Shown here one piece after another: positions 11,471 to 22,600 of a stretch of DNA of 64,000 bases (the first letter of the stretch is position 1; the number at the start of each line of letters is the position of its first letter). Below the pieces are notes generated by a model. It saw only the letters and a list, made by a program, of their open reading frames with translations, did not search any database and was not told where the DNA came from. Made by a program: the position numbers and the translations under genes. Origin of the DNA: Myotis daubentonii (lineage: Eukaryota > Chordata > Mammalia > Chiroptera > Vespertilionidae); contig NC_081842.1 of assembly GCF_963259705.1 (NCBI RefSeq), forward strand, positions 37,785,796 through 37,849,795, read 5' to 3'.

Positions 11471-11720
11471 AATTCTTCCTTTTTTATTTTTAAAATAATA
11501 GCGCATGTAAATCAGCGGCCACCTCTCGGATTGGGTTGTTTAATACTCTGAAGAAGACTGACAAGCAATGATAGCGAGCAAAGCTATAAACATAGTGGAT
11601 GGAGTGCACACGGAGCCTTGTTCCTGTAGAAGGTTGATGGCCTCTTCAGTCAAGTATTTCAGATGTCCCCAAGTTGATGGTTTGGTTGTCCTTGTTGATC
11701 TGGCTAGTGGGTGGCATCAC
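11471..11720 (-). pseudogene. ERV internal remnant: polypurine tract and env leader
   Basis: Directly beside the 3' LTR, the minus strand carries a polypurine tract (AAAAATAAAAAAGGAAG). Upstream of it is a short frame ending at about 11530 that includes PSTWGHLKYLTEEAINLL, followed by a hydrophobic stretch (FIALLAIIA) and a stop. In layout this resembles the N-terminal leader/signal-peptide region of betaretrovirus-like (HML-type) Env: a TW.L..LT motif, a short helix, then a hydrophobic segment. The rest of env is absent and stops interrupt the frame upstream. The family assignment is inferred from pattern, not from alignment. Confidence 0.55.
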
Positions 11721-12599
11721 TGGCAACAGGCTTCTCGAAGTGTCAGTGCGTTGAACAGCTGGATGATGGGTCCATCAGGGCTGTGCTTGATGGTGGTGTG
11801 GGCATCTGGGGAGGAGTCAGCTGTGCCCTCTGGGTCGGCTGATATGGATGATACCAGGGAGGAGGAGGATGAGGCGGAGATGGAGGATAGTAGAGAGAAA
11901 AAGAAGAGAAAGCAAAAGAACTACAAGGCATGGAAGTGTTTAGAAAAAAGAGGGAGAAGAAAGGGAAGAAGGCAGCATCCTGACACAGCCCTTTCCTTCA
12001 GCTGCTCCTTTCCCTGTGGTCCAAGGTAGAAATGGGAAACAAGTCCTGTTGCAGTGAGAGGGCAGGTGCTGTCAGCCAGTCTCTGTCTTTACCTGGGTCC
12101 TGGTCTGAGCTGGGCGTGGGAAGCGAAGCAGCCATGGGGGCAGGAGACCTCCCTCAGAAGGGGTGAGGGTTCAGGCCTCTGCAAAGTTGGGGGGGTGAGG
12201 GTCTGTGCCCCACCTCTGCTGACCCCCAAGTTGTCTCCTGATGGCCCCTCTGCGACTGTGCCTGTCTTAGGTTGTTCCTTCCCTGAGGAATCTTACCCAT
12301 CTCTGGCTAACTAGCCATCCTCCGGGGCCAAGTAGGGTGATGTGAGGTGTGCGAATGAGGGAGGGGCAGCGCCCCCCTGCAAGAGGTTCAGTTCTGTCTC
12401 CTTGGTAGCCTATGCCCCTGTGGCCTCCATGCCCAACACCTGCCTTGGGCTCCCCTCGCCTGCTGGCGGGGCCCTGGCTCTGGTCACATCTCTTGGGGAA
12501 CCCAGGTTTCTTCTCCAGGGACGGCCCAGCTCACACCATTGGGCGAGGGACAGATCCAAAGTCTGGTGTCATAGGAAAATATCTAGAAATATTTCTGAT
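11721..12599. other. GC-richer region, possibly further ERV internal sequence
   Basis: The 153-codon plus-strand frame (11568-12029) is antisense to the env-leader remnant. Its low-complexity acidic and basic runs come from purine-rich DNA. On the minus strand 11743-11931 is proline-rich. The region is GC-richer than its surroundings and lies on the internal side of the LTR, so it may be deleted ERV sequence. I could not find a matching second LTR or a 6-bp duplicate of the flank gattgt. Confidence 0.35.
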
Positions 12600-13035
12600 C
12601 TGAGGAGTTTATGCCTAAGTGGAATTCAGTGGGAAGCTCCTGGAATTTGAACATGGGATGGAAGAATCTAAGATACTCTTTAGAAAGAATTAGGATTTTA
12701 CTTGGGCAATGAAATAGAAGACAGCGAACAGGAGACTGGATGGGAGGGAGAGATTTAGGAGGTTGTTGCAATAATCCAGGTAAGGGATGATAACAAATTA
12801 TGCTGGAGACAGCTAGAGGTCTTCTTCATAAAATAAGGCAACTAATTGGATGTGGGGTCAAGGGTGCACTGAGTTGACAGTGACCCCCAGGTTTTGAACC
12901 AAATGACTAGGAGCACAGAGGTGCCACATACAGAAATCGGGAGGTCAGAAAGAGAATATGGTTTCAGGGAAAGAAGATGAGTTCAATTTGGAGCATGTTG
13001 TGTTTGTGCAGCCCAGGGGGACACAAATGTCTGGA
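12600..13035 (+). repeat. L2 LINE fragment
   Basis: The segments 'ggaggttgttgcaataatccaggtaagggatgat', 'attggatgtggggtcaagg' and 'gtgacccccaggttttgaacc' appear in the order known from the L2 3' region. Diverged, plus orientation. Confidence 0.7.
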
Positions 13036-13190
13036 GTGGTGCCAACCCAGCACCAGGAGCTACTTACTGAATACAAATGATGCTACTTGAATGGCTATTT
13101 TTTTAAGGTTTTTAAAACAAATTGTTTCTTAAATAAGCCTGTCACACACAGCCAGCCCCTTGCCACTTTTCCTCAGCCATTACCACTCTT

Positions 13191-13337
13191 CTCCCTTCCT
13201 TCCTTCCTTCCTTCCTTCCTTCCTTCCTTCCTTCCTTCCTTCCTTCCTTCCTTCCTTCCTCCCTTCCTCCCTTCCTCCCTCCCTCCCTCCCTCCCTCCCT
13301 CCCTCCCTCCCTCCCTCCCTCCCTCCCTCCCTCCCTC

Positions 13338-13416
<79 letters not shown>

Positions 13417-13432
13417 TTTCTTTCTTTCTTTC
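13191..13432. repeat. Compound polypyrimidine microsatellite (CCTT)n-(CCCT)n-(CTTT)n
   Basis: About 240 bp of pure pyrimidine on the plus strand. It has three phases: (CCTT)n to about 13260, (CCTC)n to about 13338, then (CTTT)n to the end. Long frames through it encode only serine/proline/phenylalanine/leucine or lysine/arginine/glutamate/glycine runs and are not genes. The mirror-symmetric purine/pyrimidine composition can adopt triplex (H-DNA). Confidence 0.97.
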
Positions 13433-13446
13433 CTCCCCCACCCCCC

Positions 13447-13799
13447 TCCCTTTCTTCCCACATTGAACATAAGTAAAATTCATCCCAGTTCAGGTAAGAA
13501 TGCTCCCCAAATCAAAATTAGCATTTTGAACTAGTGAAAGACCAACCTTTGAAATAAAATATTAGGTAATGGATGTACCAGGAATGAACTAAAAAAGATA
13601 CAGGCTTCTCTCACTGCTTTCAGCCTTACTCCCCAGGGTCTCTCACTGAAGGAAGGTCATGGGCAGCCAGGCAGGGGCACATTGGATGCAGAATTGCTAA
13701 AGTACGTTTTCTCCTCCTGCTGAGTCCCTAAGGACGCAGAATCTGGCTGAGCTGTTCAGGGTCTCATATTCTTCCCCTCAGTAAATTAAATCACAAGCA
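13447..13799. other. Unassigned non-coding sequence
   Basis: Nothing recognisable. Confidence 0.35.
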
Positions 13800-14520
13800 C
13801 ATCTCATCGCCCAGGCCTGCACAAAAGCCTGCTATACCTTTTTTGGCAAGCGATGCTTGAAATGGAGCTTTTAGGAATGCTAAAAGCCTCCCTCCTCCGG
13901 CCATCTGTGTTGGCTGGTCCAGCTGTGTCCACGGCTGGGCCTGGGGGTTGGGGGGGAGCCAGGGCCGAGGTGGCAAATTTCATCCATGTGTGAGCCGAAT
14001 AGAGTCCAAATGGACTCCTGTCAGCAATTTCTCTCTTTTGCTCAATAACTTTGACGTAATTCTTCCCCGAAGCCGCCAATGATCCTATTGGATATTTGCA
14101 GGGAGAGAGTAGCTTTCTAACCTTTTTTTCTCCCAACTTTGAAAATGCTTTAAATGGGAGGGCAAATGAGTACAAACAGGAAAGTGTTGGGAAGGTACAG
14201 TAGAGAAGCCTTCTGTGGCTCTGAGAGCAGATACAAATGCCGACTTAATTGGAAAATCAATCTTGCTGTCCGGCTGATTGATTGCTGGCCTCCTCTGGAG
14301 GTGGGAGAGAGAGTTGAGTCATGACGAGATAATTTTTTCCTATTACTAAAAGGAGGCCTAATGTACATCTCTAAGCCATTCAGCGTGAAGAACTTGTTAA
14401 AAACACGCCACCTTTTCCCTCTTGTTAATTGAATCTTTGGCGGAGGGAAGGAAGAATAACATAGCTTGCGTTTGTGGAAACTCTTACTATTTTTTTCCCC
14501 CTCAAGATACTCAGGTTCTG
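13800..14520. promoter_or_regulatory. Candidate conserved non-coding element / enhancer
   Basis: This stretch is free of any repeat I recognise and contains clustered short transcription-factor-like motifs: TTTGACGTAATTC (CRE/ATF-like), GACTTAATTGG and TTGTTAATTG (homeodomain TAATTG), CTGATTGATTG (PBX/MEIS/HOX-like), and TTGAGTCATGACG (AP-1/MAF-like). It also retains isolated CpGs in an otherwise CpG-poor neighbourhood. This is inference from composition; no conservation data were available. Confidence 0.3.
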
Positions 14521-15196
14521 AGAGGTGACTTAATAACCTTTATCAAAGAAATGCAAATGTTTTCATAGGGAGCAAAACAGAGGCCTGCTCATCAGGTCTA
14601 CAGAACACTGCCTTGAGAGAGAGGGTTGGTGTTGCCTGGGGAGAGAATCACATTGCTGACCATCAGTTCACACTGTTGGGTAAGGCTAGAGGTCAGATAG
14701 TATCTCCTTCTTCACTCAGATGGGGAAACAGGCTCTTGGGTTTACCCTGATCAAGGCCCCATGGATAGTGAATGAAGGAGCCTGGAAGAATGGCAGTCTG
14801 TTCTCCAAACATTTGTATCTCCCACCACACCACGTGGCTGCTGAAGAAAGGCTGTGCTGGGAGCTGGTCTGTTTATGTTTTCTCTCTCTCACCATATCCG
14901 TTCTGTGGTCTGACCTGCTTTGGAGGCCCCACCCTGTACACATCCTTAATCCACACCCTGGGTCCTGACTGTACCACTTCTGTGTTTGTCGCACTCCAGT
15001 CTGGAAGTGCACAGCCTTCTGCCCCCATGATGGAGTGCCAGCAACTGTATATTGCTTTAACTCATTCATCCATTCACAAATCTGTGTAATGATGCAGTTG
15101 TAGCTCTGTAGTTTCTTCCATGAAGGATGATCTCCCCTGATTTCCCCCCGCCAGCAAAAAGGCCTCCTAGCAAGTGCCTGCAGCAACTATGATTAG
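14521..15196. other. Unassigned non-coding sequence
   Basis: Overlapping open frames on both strands (up to 156 codons on the minus strand, 14716-15186) are compatible with GC-rich chance. No domain or splice-site context is convincing. Confidence 0.35.
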
Positions 15197-15207
15197 AAGG
15201 AGTTAGA

Positions 15208-15409
15208 GGCCTGGCTAGCATGGCTCAGTGGTTGAGCATCAACCTTTGAGCCAGGAGGTCGTGGTTCAATTTCTGGTCGGGGCACATGCCCGGGTTGCAG
15301 GCTTGATCCCCATTGTGGGCAAGCAGTGATTCTCTCTCATCATTGACGTTTCTATCTCTCTCTCCTTCTCCCTTCCTCTCTGAAGTCAACTAAAATATAT
15401 TTTTTAAAA
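15208..15409 (+). mobile_element. Ves SINE
   Basis: Plus-strand Ves SINE with A box (TGGCTCAGTGG), a B-box-like segment (GTGGTTCAATTTC), the TTTCTATCTCTCTCTCC 3' region and an A-rich tail. Target duplications aaggagttaga at 15197-15207 and 15410-15420 are perfect. It belongs to the subfamily whose 5' part reads GGCCTGGCTAGC. Confidence 0.95.
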
Positions 15410-15420
15410 AAGGAGTTAGA

Positions 15421-16419
15421 CACCTTCCTAGCCTAAAGGACACTAAGAAATAATAATCCAGGTCTAAGGAATCCTGGAAGAACCTCTCCCATTAATTAGA
15501 AACCCTGTGCTCTGTTTCTTTTCCTGTTTCCCAATATCTCAGTCATTCCCTATACTTTCACCTAGTTTCTCCCCAAACCTACACTGGGCCTAGAGCTAAA
15601 AAGTACTTTCTTTATTGTTTCAGTGAGTTTTGCTATTCAACTATTTCATGTGCTCTTCCATATGGATTACCTTTGTAATATTTAATCATTTCCAAAAAGT
15701 CTACAAGAAAGACCAAGTTTATTAGTGAAACGGAACCTGCATTCTTTGAACAGTGTTTACCACAAACTTCATTTTATGAGAAAAACAGCGAAACTGGCTT
15801 ATTATAATCAATAGAGATTATTTGTCACAATGGTCAAAGATGGTAAGAATGATTAAATTATGCAGATAGTTTTAAGATCTCATTTTCTCATTTTGGGTAT
15901 TCACTTGCATGTAAAGTACTTATTTATTATATAATGTTACAATTACTAAAATAAATCCTTGAAGACAGACCCAGGGAAGACATGAGCCATCAAAACCTAC
16001 CTAACAAACAAACAAACAAAAAGAAATAAAGATCCGAAGAGGAGGGTGTGACTTTCTAAGATCATGCACATGAAATCTTCCAACTCACCAAGAAGACATA
16101 TTTTGTAAAGAGTGTTTAGAGAGGTACCCATGTTCTCTCCACTCTGTGATCCTGTAGGTGTGGTACTGAAAGGCAGTGAATGGTTGCAGTGTTGGAAACA
16201 GAAAGAGGAATGACTAACCCCAGAGCTGCTGAGAATTGTGTGTGTGTGTGTGTATGTGTAAAGGCAAAAATCCAAGGAGAACAATACAACTTCTGTGTAA
16301 ATATTCTATACATTATGGAGTTTTACCACTGCTGTGTGGAGCACAATTAACATATTTTTAGGTAAAGTATAATTACTATGACTTTATTTCCTAAGCCAAA
16401 GTTCATGCTACTCAACCCA
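15421..16419. other. Unassigned sequence with short (GT)n
   Basis: Contains an interrupted GT microsatellite at about 16238-16260 and an (AAAC)n run at about 16006-16020. No gene seen. Confidence 0.4.
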
Positions 16420-16530
16420 ATTTATAAATGTGGAGGTTGAAGCTAGAGACCATTTCCCCAAGGTCATACAAATGACTCACAGCAAATCCAGGAAATCATT
16501 CCGTCTGACTCCAAGGCTGTGCTCATAACC
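16420..16530 (-). repeat. MIR SINE fragment
   Basis: Contains 'ccccaaggtcatacaaatgactcacagcaaatcc', the MIR core read on the minus strand. Strongly diverged. Confidence 0.55.
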
Positions 16531-17273
16531 TGCCTAACACAGAATACCCTGTGAACTTATGAATATAGACATAAACTCGTGGAAAAAAATAGAAACAGGA
16601 TACTTAATTTTGACATTGTCACAGAAAATAGGTTGCCTATTGTTTATGTATAAGAGCTATGAATAAGGAATAAATTGCAGACTGATGATGATTTGGGTTT
16701 TGTTTATTCTGAGGCTTGGGAAAGCTCATGAAATAGTTAATTCTTAGAAAAATTTCCCTTTTAAGTATTGGGGTGTAAAAATGCTTGAAATGTCTTAACA
16801 TTCTTAGATACATTAGACATGGATTTTATGACACAGTGATATTTTCATATGTTCCAAAATGTTATGGAAAACTTCACACTTCCGTGATAATTCTTCAAAC
16901 AGGAAGAATTCCTTAGCAAGTCTTGAGATAAAGATTCCTGGCTTAATCTGCTGCCTCACCCTTTCTGCTTTGGTTTTGAGAGTCATTTGGGGTTCACTGG
17001 CTTTGTGTTATCGGTGACCTTGTGAAACCACTAAAGGTACAAATAATGACAGAACTGACTCAGAGTATTTGAGCTTTAGAAGGTTGGGTTTAGCACAAAC
17101 ATAGCCTATTAGAGAGCAAAACTGGTCCCTAGTAATCCCTTGCCTGGTCTGTTAGCTGAAAGAGTCTGAGGCCACTCATGCTTAGGAAATATTTAACATT
17201 TTTGGAACTGGCAGAATTGGTTGGACTGGAATTTTCTCCACTTGTAGTTTTCTGTTTATTTCTTTTTTCCTTT
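16531..17273. other. Unassigned non-coding sequence
   Basis: AT-rich, with no recognisable feature. Confidence 0.35.
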
Positions 17274-17337
17274 GTGTGTGTGAGTGTGAGTGTAAGTGTT
17301 GTGTGAGTGTGTGTGTGTGTGTGCACGCGCGCGCACA
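17274..17337. repeat. (GT)n followed by (CG)n: alternating purine-pyrimidine tract
   Basis: An interrupted GT repeat runs into a pure GT run and then GCACGCGCGCGCACA. The last 30 bp alternate purine and pyrimidine strictly, a composition favourable to Z-DNA. Confidence 0.9.
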
Positions 17338-17879
17338 ACAGGTGGCATCGCCATGCAATTTTTATTGTTTCAATAAAGCCCCTTGGAAATTAGGTGTGGA
17401 AAACACCACACAAAGGCTGCTTTCCCCAGCAGCACAGGGGACACTGATGTGACCATTGTTTTCACCTAATGAAGATGAGTTTCCAGCTGTCACAGCACCC
17501 AATGGGCTTAAACTCTGTCTGATAAAACATATCGCTGCACTGCATCCAGCCTGGATGTTTGTTTCTAAGTAATTTCAGATAAGAATTGGTAAATTAAAAA
17601 ATCAGGCAACATACACTTTGAGAATCCTGTTACTCCTGAAAAATAAAACGAAAGCTTGTTGAAGAAAACATTCCTTCAACATCTTTAACCTCACATGCAA
17701 CTTATTCCCTGCTCGTCTCTCCAATCCCATTTGTCACGCTTGGTGTGACTGGGAACAACGCAAGAAAGGCCTGTGGAAATGTCATGGCCTAAATAACTGC
17801 TATGGATGACAGACACTTGTGCCTATTCTCTCAGTGGCTTTTCCCCACCACCCATGAGCAAGGCAGCAGAGACAGCACT
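17338..17879. other. Unassigned non-coding sequence
   Basis: No repeat or coding signal recognised. Confidence 0.35.
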
Positions 17880-18000
17880 GCCCCCATTTTACAGATAAGT
17901 AAACTGAAGCACAGAGATATTCATAACATATCCAGGACCACATGGCAGATGTCATCAGGATATGACTTGAAGATTACTTGATTCCAAAGCCCGGCCTCAT
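17880..18000 (-). repeat. MIR SINE fragment
   Basis: Contains 'cccattttacagataagtaaactgaagcacagaga', the reverse complement of the MIR core. The body continues to about 18000. Confidence 0.7.
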
Positions 18001-19089
18001 CATACTTTTCACCAAAAGACTACATTTAATGAACATTTTTAGTGACAATTAAGATTTTGGATAAGAGAGTAACATGGAGCAGGCAAGGTAAGATTGAGCC
18101 ATTTATAGGCTCCACTAGAGAGCTCATAAATAGCTACAATTGACAGATTTCACTGAGGACAGATGGCAGTTTTGGCTGGGATCAGCTCGATTCCTCGAAG
18201 GGAATTCTGTGCTATCAGTGTTGGTCCCTCCTCCACACATTTGGGCTGGCTCAGTGTGGAGTGGGCTGAGAGGATTCATCTGGCTTGATGTGAATCTTAA
18301 TATTTCACAATGTCAGAATTGAAATAAAAGGAAAAGTATGTCCTTTCCTCTTTCTAAAAATACTGCCACGAAGAGACATGAAATGTAGCTTGAAGAAAAA
18401 TAAACCTGGAATTCTTATCTTCTGTTATGGATAATTGATACTGGTGGCCAATAAGCAAGTTATATTTTAGGCTCAAATTAAAGTCCTTTTTTCCTTCCAA
18501 ACTGTTCCAAATCTAATTGACCAGGCACTGTTCCACTTTATATTCTTATTTATTTAAAGGAAATATAGTCCATATGTTTCACATTCATTTATACTTAACT
18601 CATCAAAATGCTATTTGGCAACAGGCATTCAATGTCCCCCAGAAGATTCTTGAGGTGCCTTTGATAAAATTTAATTCTTACAACCAAGAAATAATATTTT
18701 TCCTGGAAAGAAAAAAAGTTCTCAAAGGGCTCTAGGTCAGTTCAAAGCTCCATTCAAAATGGGTTATGAAAGGTTAAGTTTGGAAGAATGTTTTGGTATA
18801 ATTCACTGCTCTCTAAAACTGCCAGTGGAAATTGCTGGATAAGGGGTTATTGGATTCCTCAAACTGAGTAACTTAACATCTACTGCCCACATGAAGAGAT
18901 TAACAGATGACTATTCTATTTACTAAAATGTGTAATGATATGTTTAAAACATTATGAGCTCTGAATACATAGTGGAACATTGGATATTTGACTACTAAAA
19001 ATTAAAAGCAAATGACTTACTGGTAAATAATATTGCCAAGGGCTTCTATATTTAAAAAAATGGAAATATATATTTGAAAATAATGATGT
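18001..19089. other. Unassigned AT-rich sequence
   Basis: AT-rich DNA. The final part (from about 18940) may already be decayed L1-type sequence. No gene seen. Confidence 0.35.
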
Positions 19090-19815
19090 AAACATTTCAT
19101 TAAAATGGATACAAGACAGAAGAAAACACACATAAACACACATATAAATGGGAAATTAACATATGCAAAAATATTTGGTTGTATTAATAGTCAAATGCAC
19201 GCAAATTAAAACAATGAGTTATAACTTTTAACTAGCAAATTGGAAAAATGATGTTAAAATATTAAAAGCTACCAAAACTTTTTTGATAATATGTTGGTTG
19301 AAGTGTAAACTGGTACAGTTTTCCTAGAAATTGAATTATATGAATTTTTATTCTTAAAAGAGTTCATATCCTTTCATTCAATAAACTTCTAGGAATCTAT
19401 CCAAAGTGGTGGACAAAGATTTATATGCCAAACTATTTATAGAATTGCTATTTTTAATAGCAAAAATAAAGCCAATATTTCTAATAATAGAGTTAAATAA
19501 ATTATGGTTAAATAAATTAGGTACATTGCATAGGCTATTATTCATCTACTAATGTCACATTATGTAGTTTAATGTCATGGGAAATGCTATTGTATAAATG
19601 GGAAAAGTAGGGAAAAAACCCTTTAATATATAATCCCAATTTTGCAAAAACAAAACCAGACATGCAAATACATGAAACACATATTTAAAAGAGACCAGTT
19701 GTTATCACTTGATGATGAGAATATGTGATTTTAATTTTCTTTTCTTAGCTTTCTGCATGTAAAAACAATGAGTGTGTGTTAAATTTATAATCATAAAACA
19801 CAATAAATATTGCTT
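19090..19815 (+). repeat. Ancient L1M/HAL1 LINE 3' part
   Basis: The segments 'gaagtgtaaactggtacagtt', 'aacttctaggaatctatcc', 'aatagcaaaaataaagcc' and 'gttaaataaattaggtacatt' occur in the order of the C-terminal ORF2 coding region of old L1/HAL1 elements, with many stops. The younger L1 at 19833 is inserted at its end. Confidence 0.6.
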
Positions 19816-19832
19816 ATATTAATAGCATTCTT

Positions 19833-21934
19833 ACTGGAACTGATAAATAAATTCAGTAAAGTACAAGGATACAAAGTAAATATCCAGAAATTAGTTGTAT
19901 TTTTTTAAAAATATATTTTATTGATTCTCCACAGAGAGGAAGGGAGAGAGATAGAGAGTTAGAAACATCGATCAGCTGCCTCCTGCACATCCCCCACTGG
20001 GGATGTGCCCGCAACCCAGGTACATGCCCTTGACCAGAATCGAACCCGGGACCCCCCAGTCCGCAGGCCGACGCTCCATCCACTGAGCCAAACCGGCTTT
20101 GGCAAGAAATTAGTTGTATTTTTAAACACCAATAATGGATTATCAGAAAGGAAAACAAAAAAAAAATTCCGTTTACAATTGCATAAAAAATACCTGGGAA
20201 TAAATTTAACCAATGGGGTAAAAGACCTGTACTGAGAAAATTATGATACTGAAGAAATTAATGATTCAAATAAATGGAAGCATATAGCATGCTCATGGAT
20301 AGGAAGAATGAACATTGTTCAAGTGACCATACTATGCAAAGCAATCTATAGATTAAATATAATTTGTATCAAAATACTAATGGTGTATTTCAAAGACTAG
20401 AACAAGTAATTCAAAAATTTATATGAAACACAAAAGACCCTGTATAGTCACAGCAATCTTGAGAAAGAAGAACAAATTTGGACGAATCACAGTGCCTAGT
20501 ATCAAACTATACTACAAAGCCATAGTAATCAAAATAGCATGGTACTGACATAAAAACAGATATATGGATCAATGGAACAGAATAAAGAGCTCAGAAACAA
20601 ACCCATGCCTATATGGTCAATTAATATTTAACAGAGGAGTCAAGAACATACAATAGGGTACAGATGGCATCTTCAATAGATAGTGTTGGGAAAATTGGAC
20701 AGATATGTGCAAAAAAAGAAACTAGACCACCTTCTTACACCATATATAAGAATAAACTCAAAATAGATTAAAGAATTAAGTGCAAGGTAAAGAAAAGAAA
20801 AAAGAAACAAATGGGACTACATCAAACTAAAAAGGTTTTGCACATTGAAGGAAACCATCAATAAGTAAAGACAAACCACTTAATGGGAGAACATATTCAC
20901 CAATGATTCATCTGATAAGGGGTTAATATCCAAAATTTATGAAGAACTCAAACAACTCAACTCCAAAAAAAACAAACAATCTAATTATAAAAATCGTCAA
21001 AGGACCTGAACAGACACTTCTCCAAAGAGGACATACAGATGGCCAATAGACAGTTAAAGAGATGCTCAATGTCACTAATCATCAGAGAAATGCAAATTAA
21101 AACCATAATGAGACATTTCGTACCTGTCAGAATAGCTATCATCAATAAATCAACAAACAAGTATTGATGAAGTCATGGAGAAAAGGAAACTTCGCATATT
21201 GTTGGTGGGAATGCAAATTAGTACAGCCACTGTGGAAAACAGTAGGGAGGGTCTTCAAAATATTAAAAATGGAGCTGCCTTATGACCCAGAGATTCTACT
21301 TCTGGGTATGTACCCAAAGAAACTCAAAACACTAATTCGAAAGAATATATGCACCGCTATGTCATTATGGTGTTATTTACAATAGCCAAGTATGGAAGCA
21401 GTCCAAGTGCCCATTGTAGATGAGGTAAAAAAAAAAAAAAAGCTGTGGTACATGCCATGGAATATTACCTTGTCATAAAAAATAACAAAATCTTACCATT
21501 TGTGACAGCCTGGATGAACCTAGAGGGTGTTATACTAAGTGAAATAAGTAAGTCAGAGAAAGACAAATACCATATGATTTCACTTACTTGTGGAATCTAA
21601 AGGACAATATAAACAAACCAACAAAACCCAAATAGACTCATGGTTCCTGGGGGAAGGGAAGGTTGGGGAATTGAGATAGAAAGGTGAAGAGATTTAGAAG
21701 TAAAGATTGGTAGTTAGAAAATAGTCATGGGGTGTAAAGTAAAGCATAGGAAGTATAGCCAATAATATTGTGATAACTCTGTATGGTGCCAGTTGGGTAC
21801 TGAAAATATCAGGGGGATCATGTATATGATTGTCTAACCAGTATGCTATACACCCGAAACTAATACACAATAATATTGAGTATAAACTGTAATTGAAACA
21901 ATTAAAATTTTTAAAAAAATAAATAAAAGAAAAA
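19833..21934 (+). mobile_element. 5'-truncated L1 (ORF2 C-terminal part and 3' UTR)
   Basis: Starts at 'tggaactgataaataaattcagtaaagt', inside the ORF2 coding region (3' of the reverse-transcriptase core), and runs through the C-terminal ORF2 coding sequence, the 3' UTR and an A-rich end at about 21912-21934. The coding part is broken by stops and frameshifts. One surviving frame (21164-21385) includes [20 protein letters not shown], the typical C-terminal ORF2 motif. Imperfect target duplications atagcattctt (19822-19832) and atagaattctt (21935-21945) flank it. A Ves SINE at 19905-20104 is nested inside. Confidence 0.9.
19905..20104 (-). mobile_element. Ves SINE nested in L1
   Basis: Minus-strand Ves SINE with A box (TGGCTCAGTGG), B box (GGTTCGATTCT) and A-rich tail. 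The 19-bp duplication agaaattagttgtattttt occurs at 19886-19904 and 20105-20123 within the L1, so the SINE is younger than that L1. Confidence 0.96.
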
Positions 21935-21945
21935 ATAGAATTCTT

Positions 21946-22440
21946 TGAATTTTCTGCAGGCTAAAGTGGTAGAAGTAATATATTCACCAAAAACTTAAAT
22001 GGTCTTCTTTGGGTTTTGCAATGACCATTAAATAACTGACTCTTTTTCATTCTATGTCTTCATAGCTGTAGCATAGCCATCTTTGAGAAATAGTCTTTCA
22101 ATAAAATGTAATATCCTGTCTTTATATCCTAGTAAAAATAATCCAGAGGAAGCACCAGTCATTCTCTTTTATCAGTTAAAAATATCCCCATAATGAATAT
22201 CAGAAGAGTTTTCTGAATATAATGTAGTTGAGTGTTTCTTTAAGATATCTTGCTCTTTAGTTTGATGGTAAAGTAATTCTTTGAATAAGCCAGTTAGTTG
22301 AAGAAAACATCCTTTCAGAAGGCATTTTCCCCATGAGTTTAGAGTTTATTGTTTTGATTTATCTTCCTCATTAGGTAGACAGGAGTTTGGATGCACAGCA
22401 GAAAATGTGGTTGAGAAATTGGAAAGCTACTACAAACATA
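21946..22440. other. Unassigned non-coding sequence
   Basis: No recognised feature. Confidence 0.35.
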
Positions 22441-22600
22441 CTCTGGTCTGGAGAGGCAGTATGAAGTGTGCACTGAAGGAAGACCTGGGACTGCGTTTTA
22501 GCTCTGCCACCTCGAGGGTGAGTGAACTTGTGCAATCATGTTGTAACTTTTATCTTGTCTATCTCAAAGGGTTCTTGTGAAGAATACATGTGCTAATATG
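22441..22600 (+). repeat. MIR SINE
   Basis: 'gcgttttagctctgccacctcgagggtgagtgaactt...ctatctcaaagggttcttgtgaagaatac' follows the MIR order on the plus strand. Confidence 0.65.

Noticed and set aside
11256..11471. 71-codon frame with a hydrophobic segment in the U3 part of an LTR, similar in position to an MMTV-type LTR gene
   Set aside because: The sister LTR at 34897 does not keep the frame, so there is no sign of selection for a protein.
10938..12650. Complete provirus between 10.9 and 12.6 kb
   Set aside because: No second LTR and no copy of the 6-bp flank gattgt found; only a 3' LTR plus short internal remnant is supported.
13142..13534. Long open frames (96-129 codons) on both strands
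   Set aside because: They translate the pyrimidine microsatellite into tetrapeptide runs.
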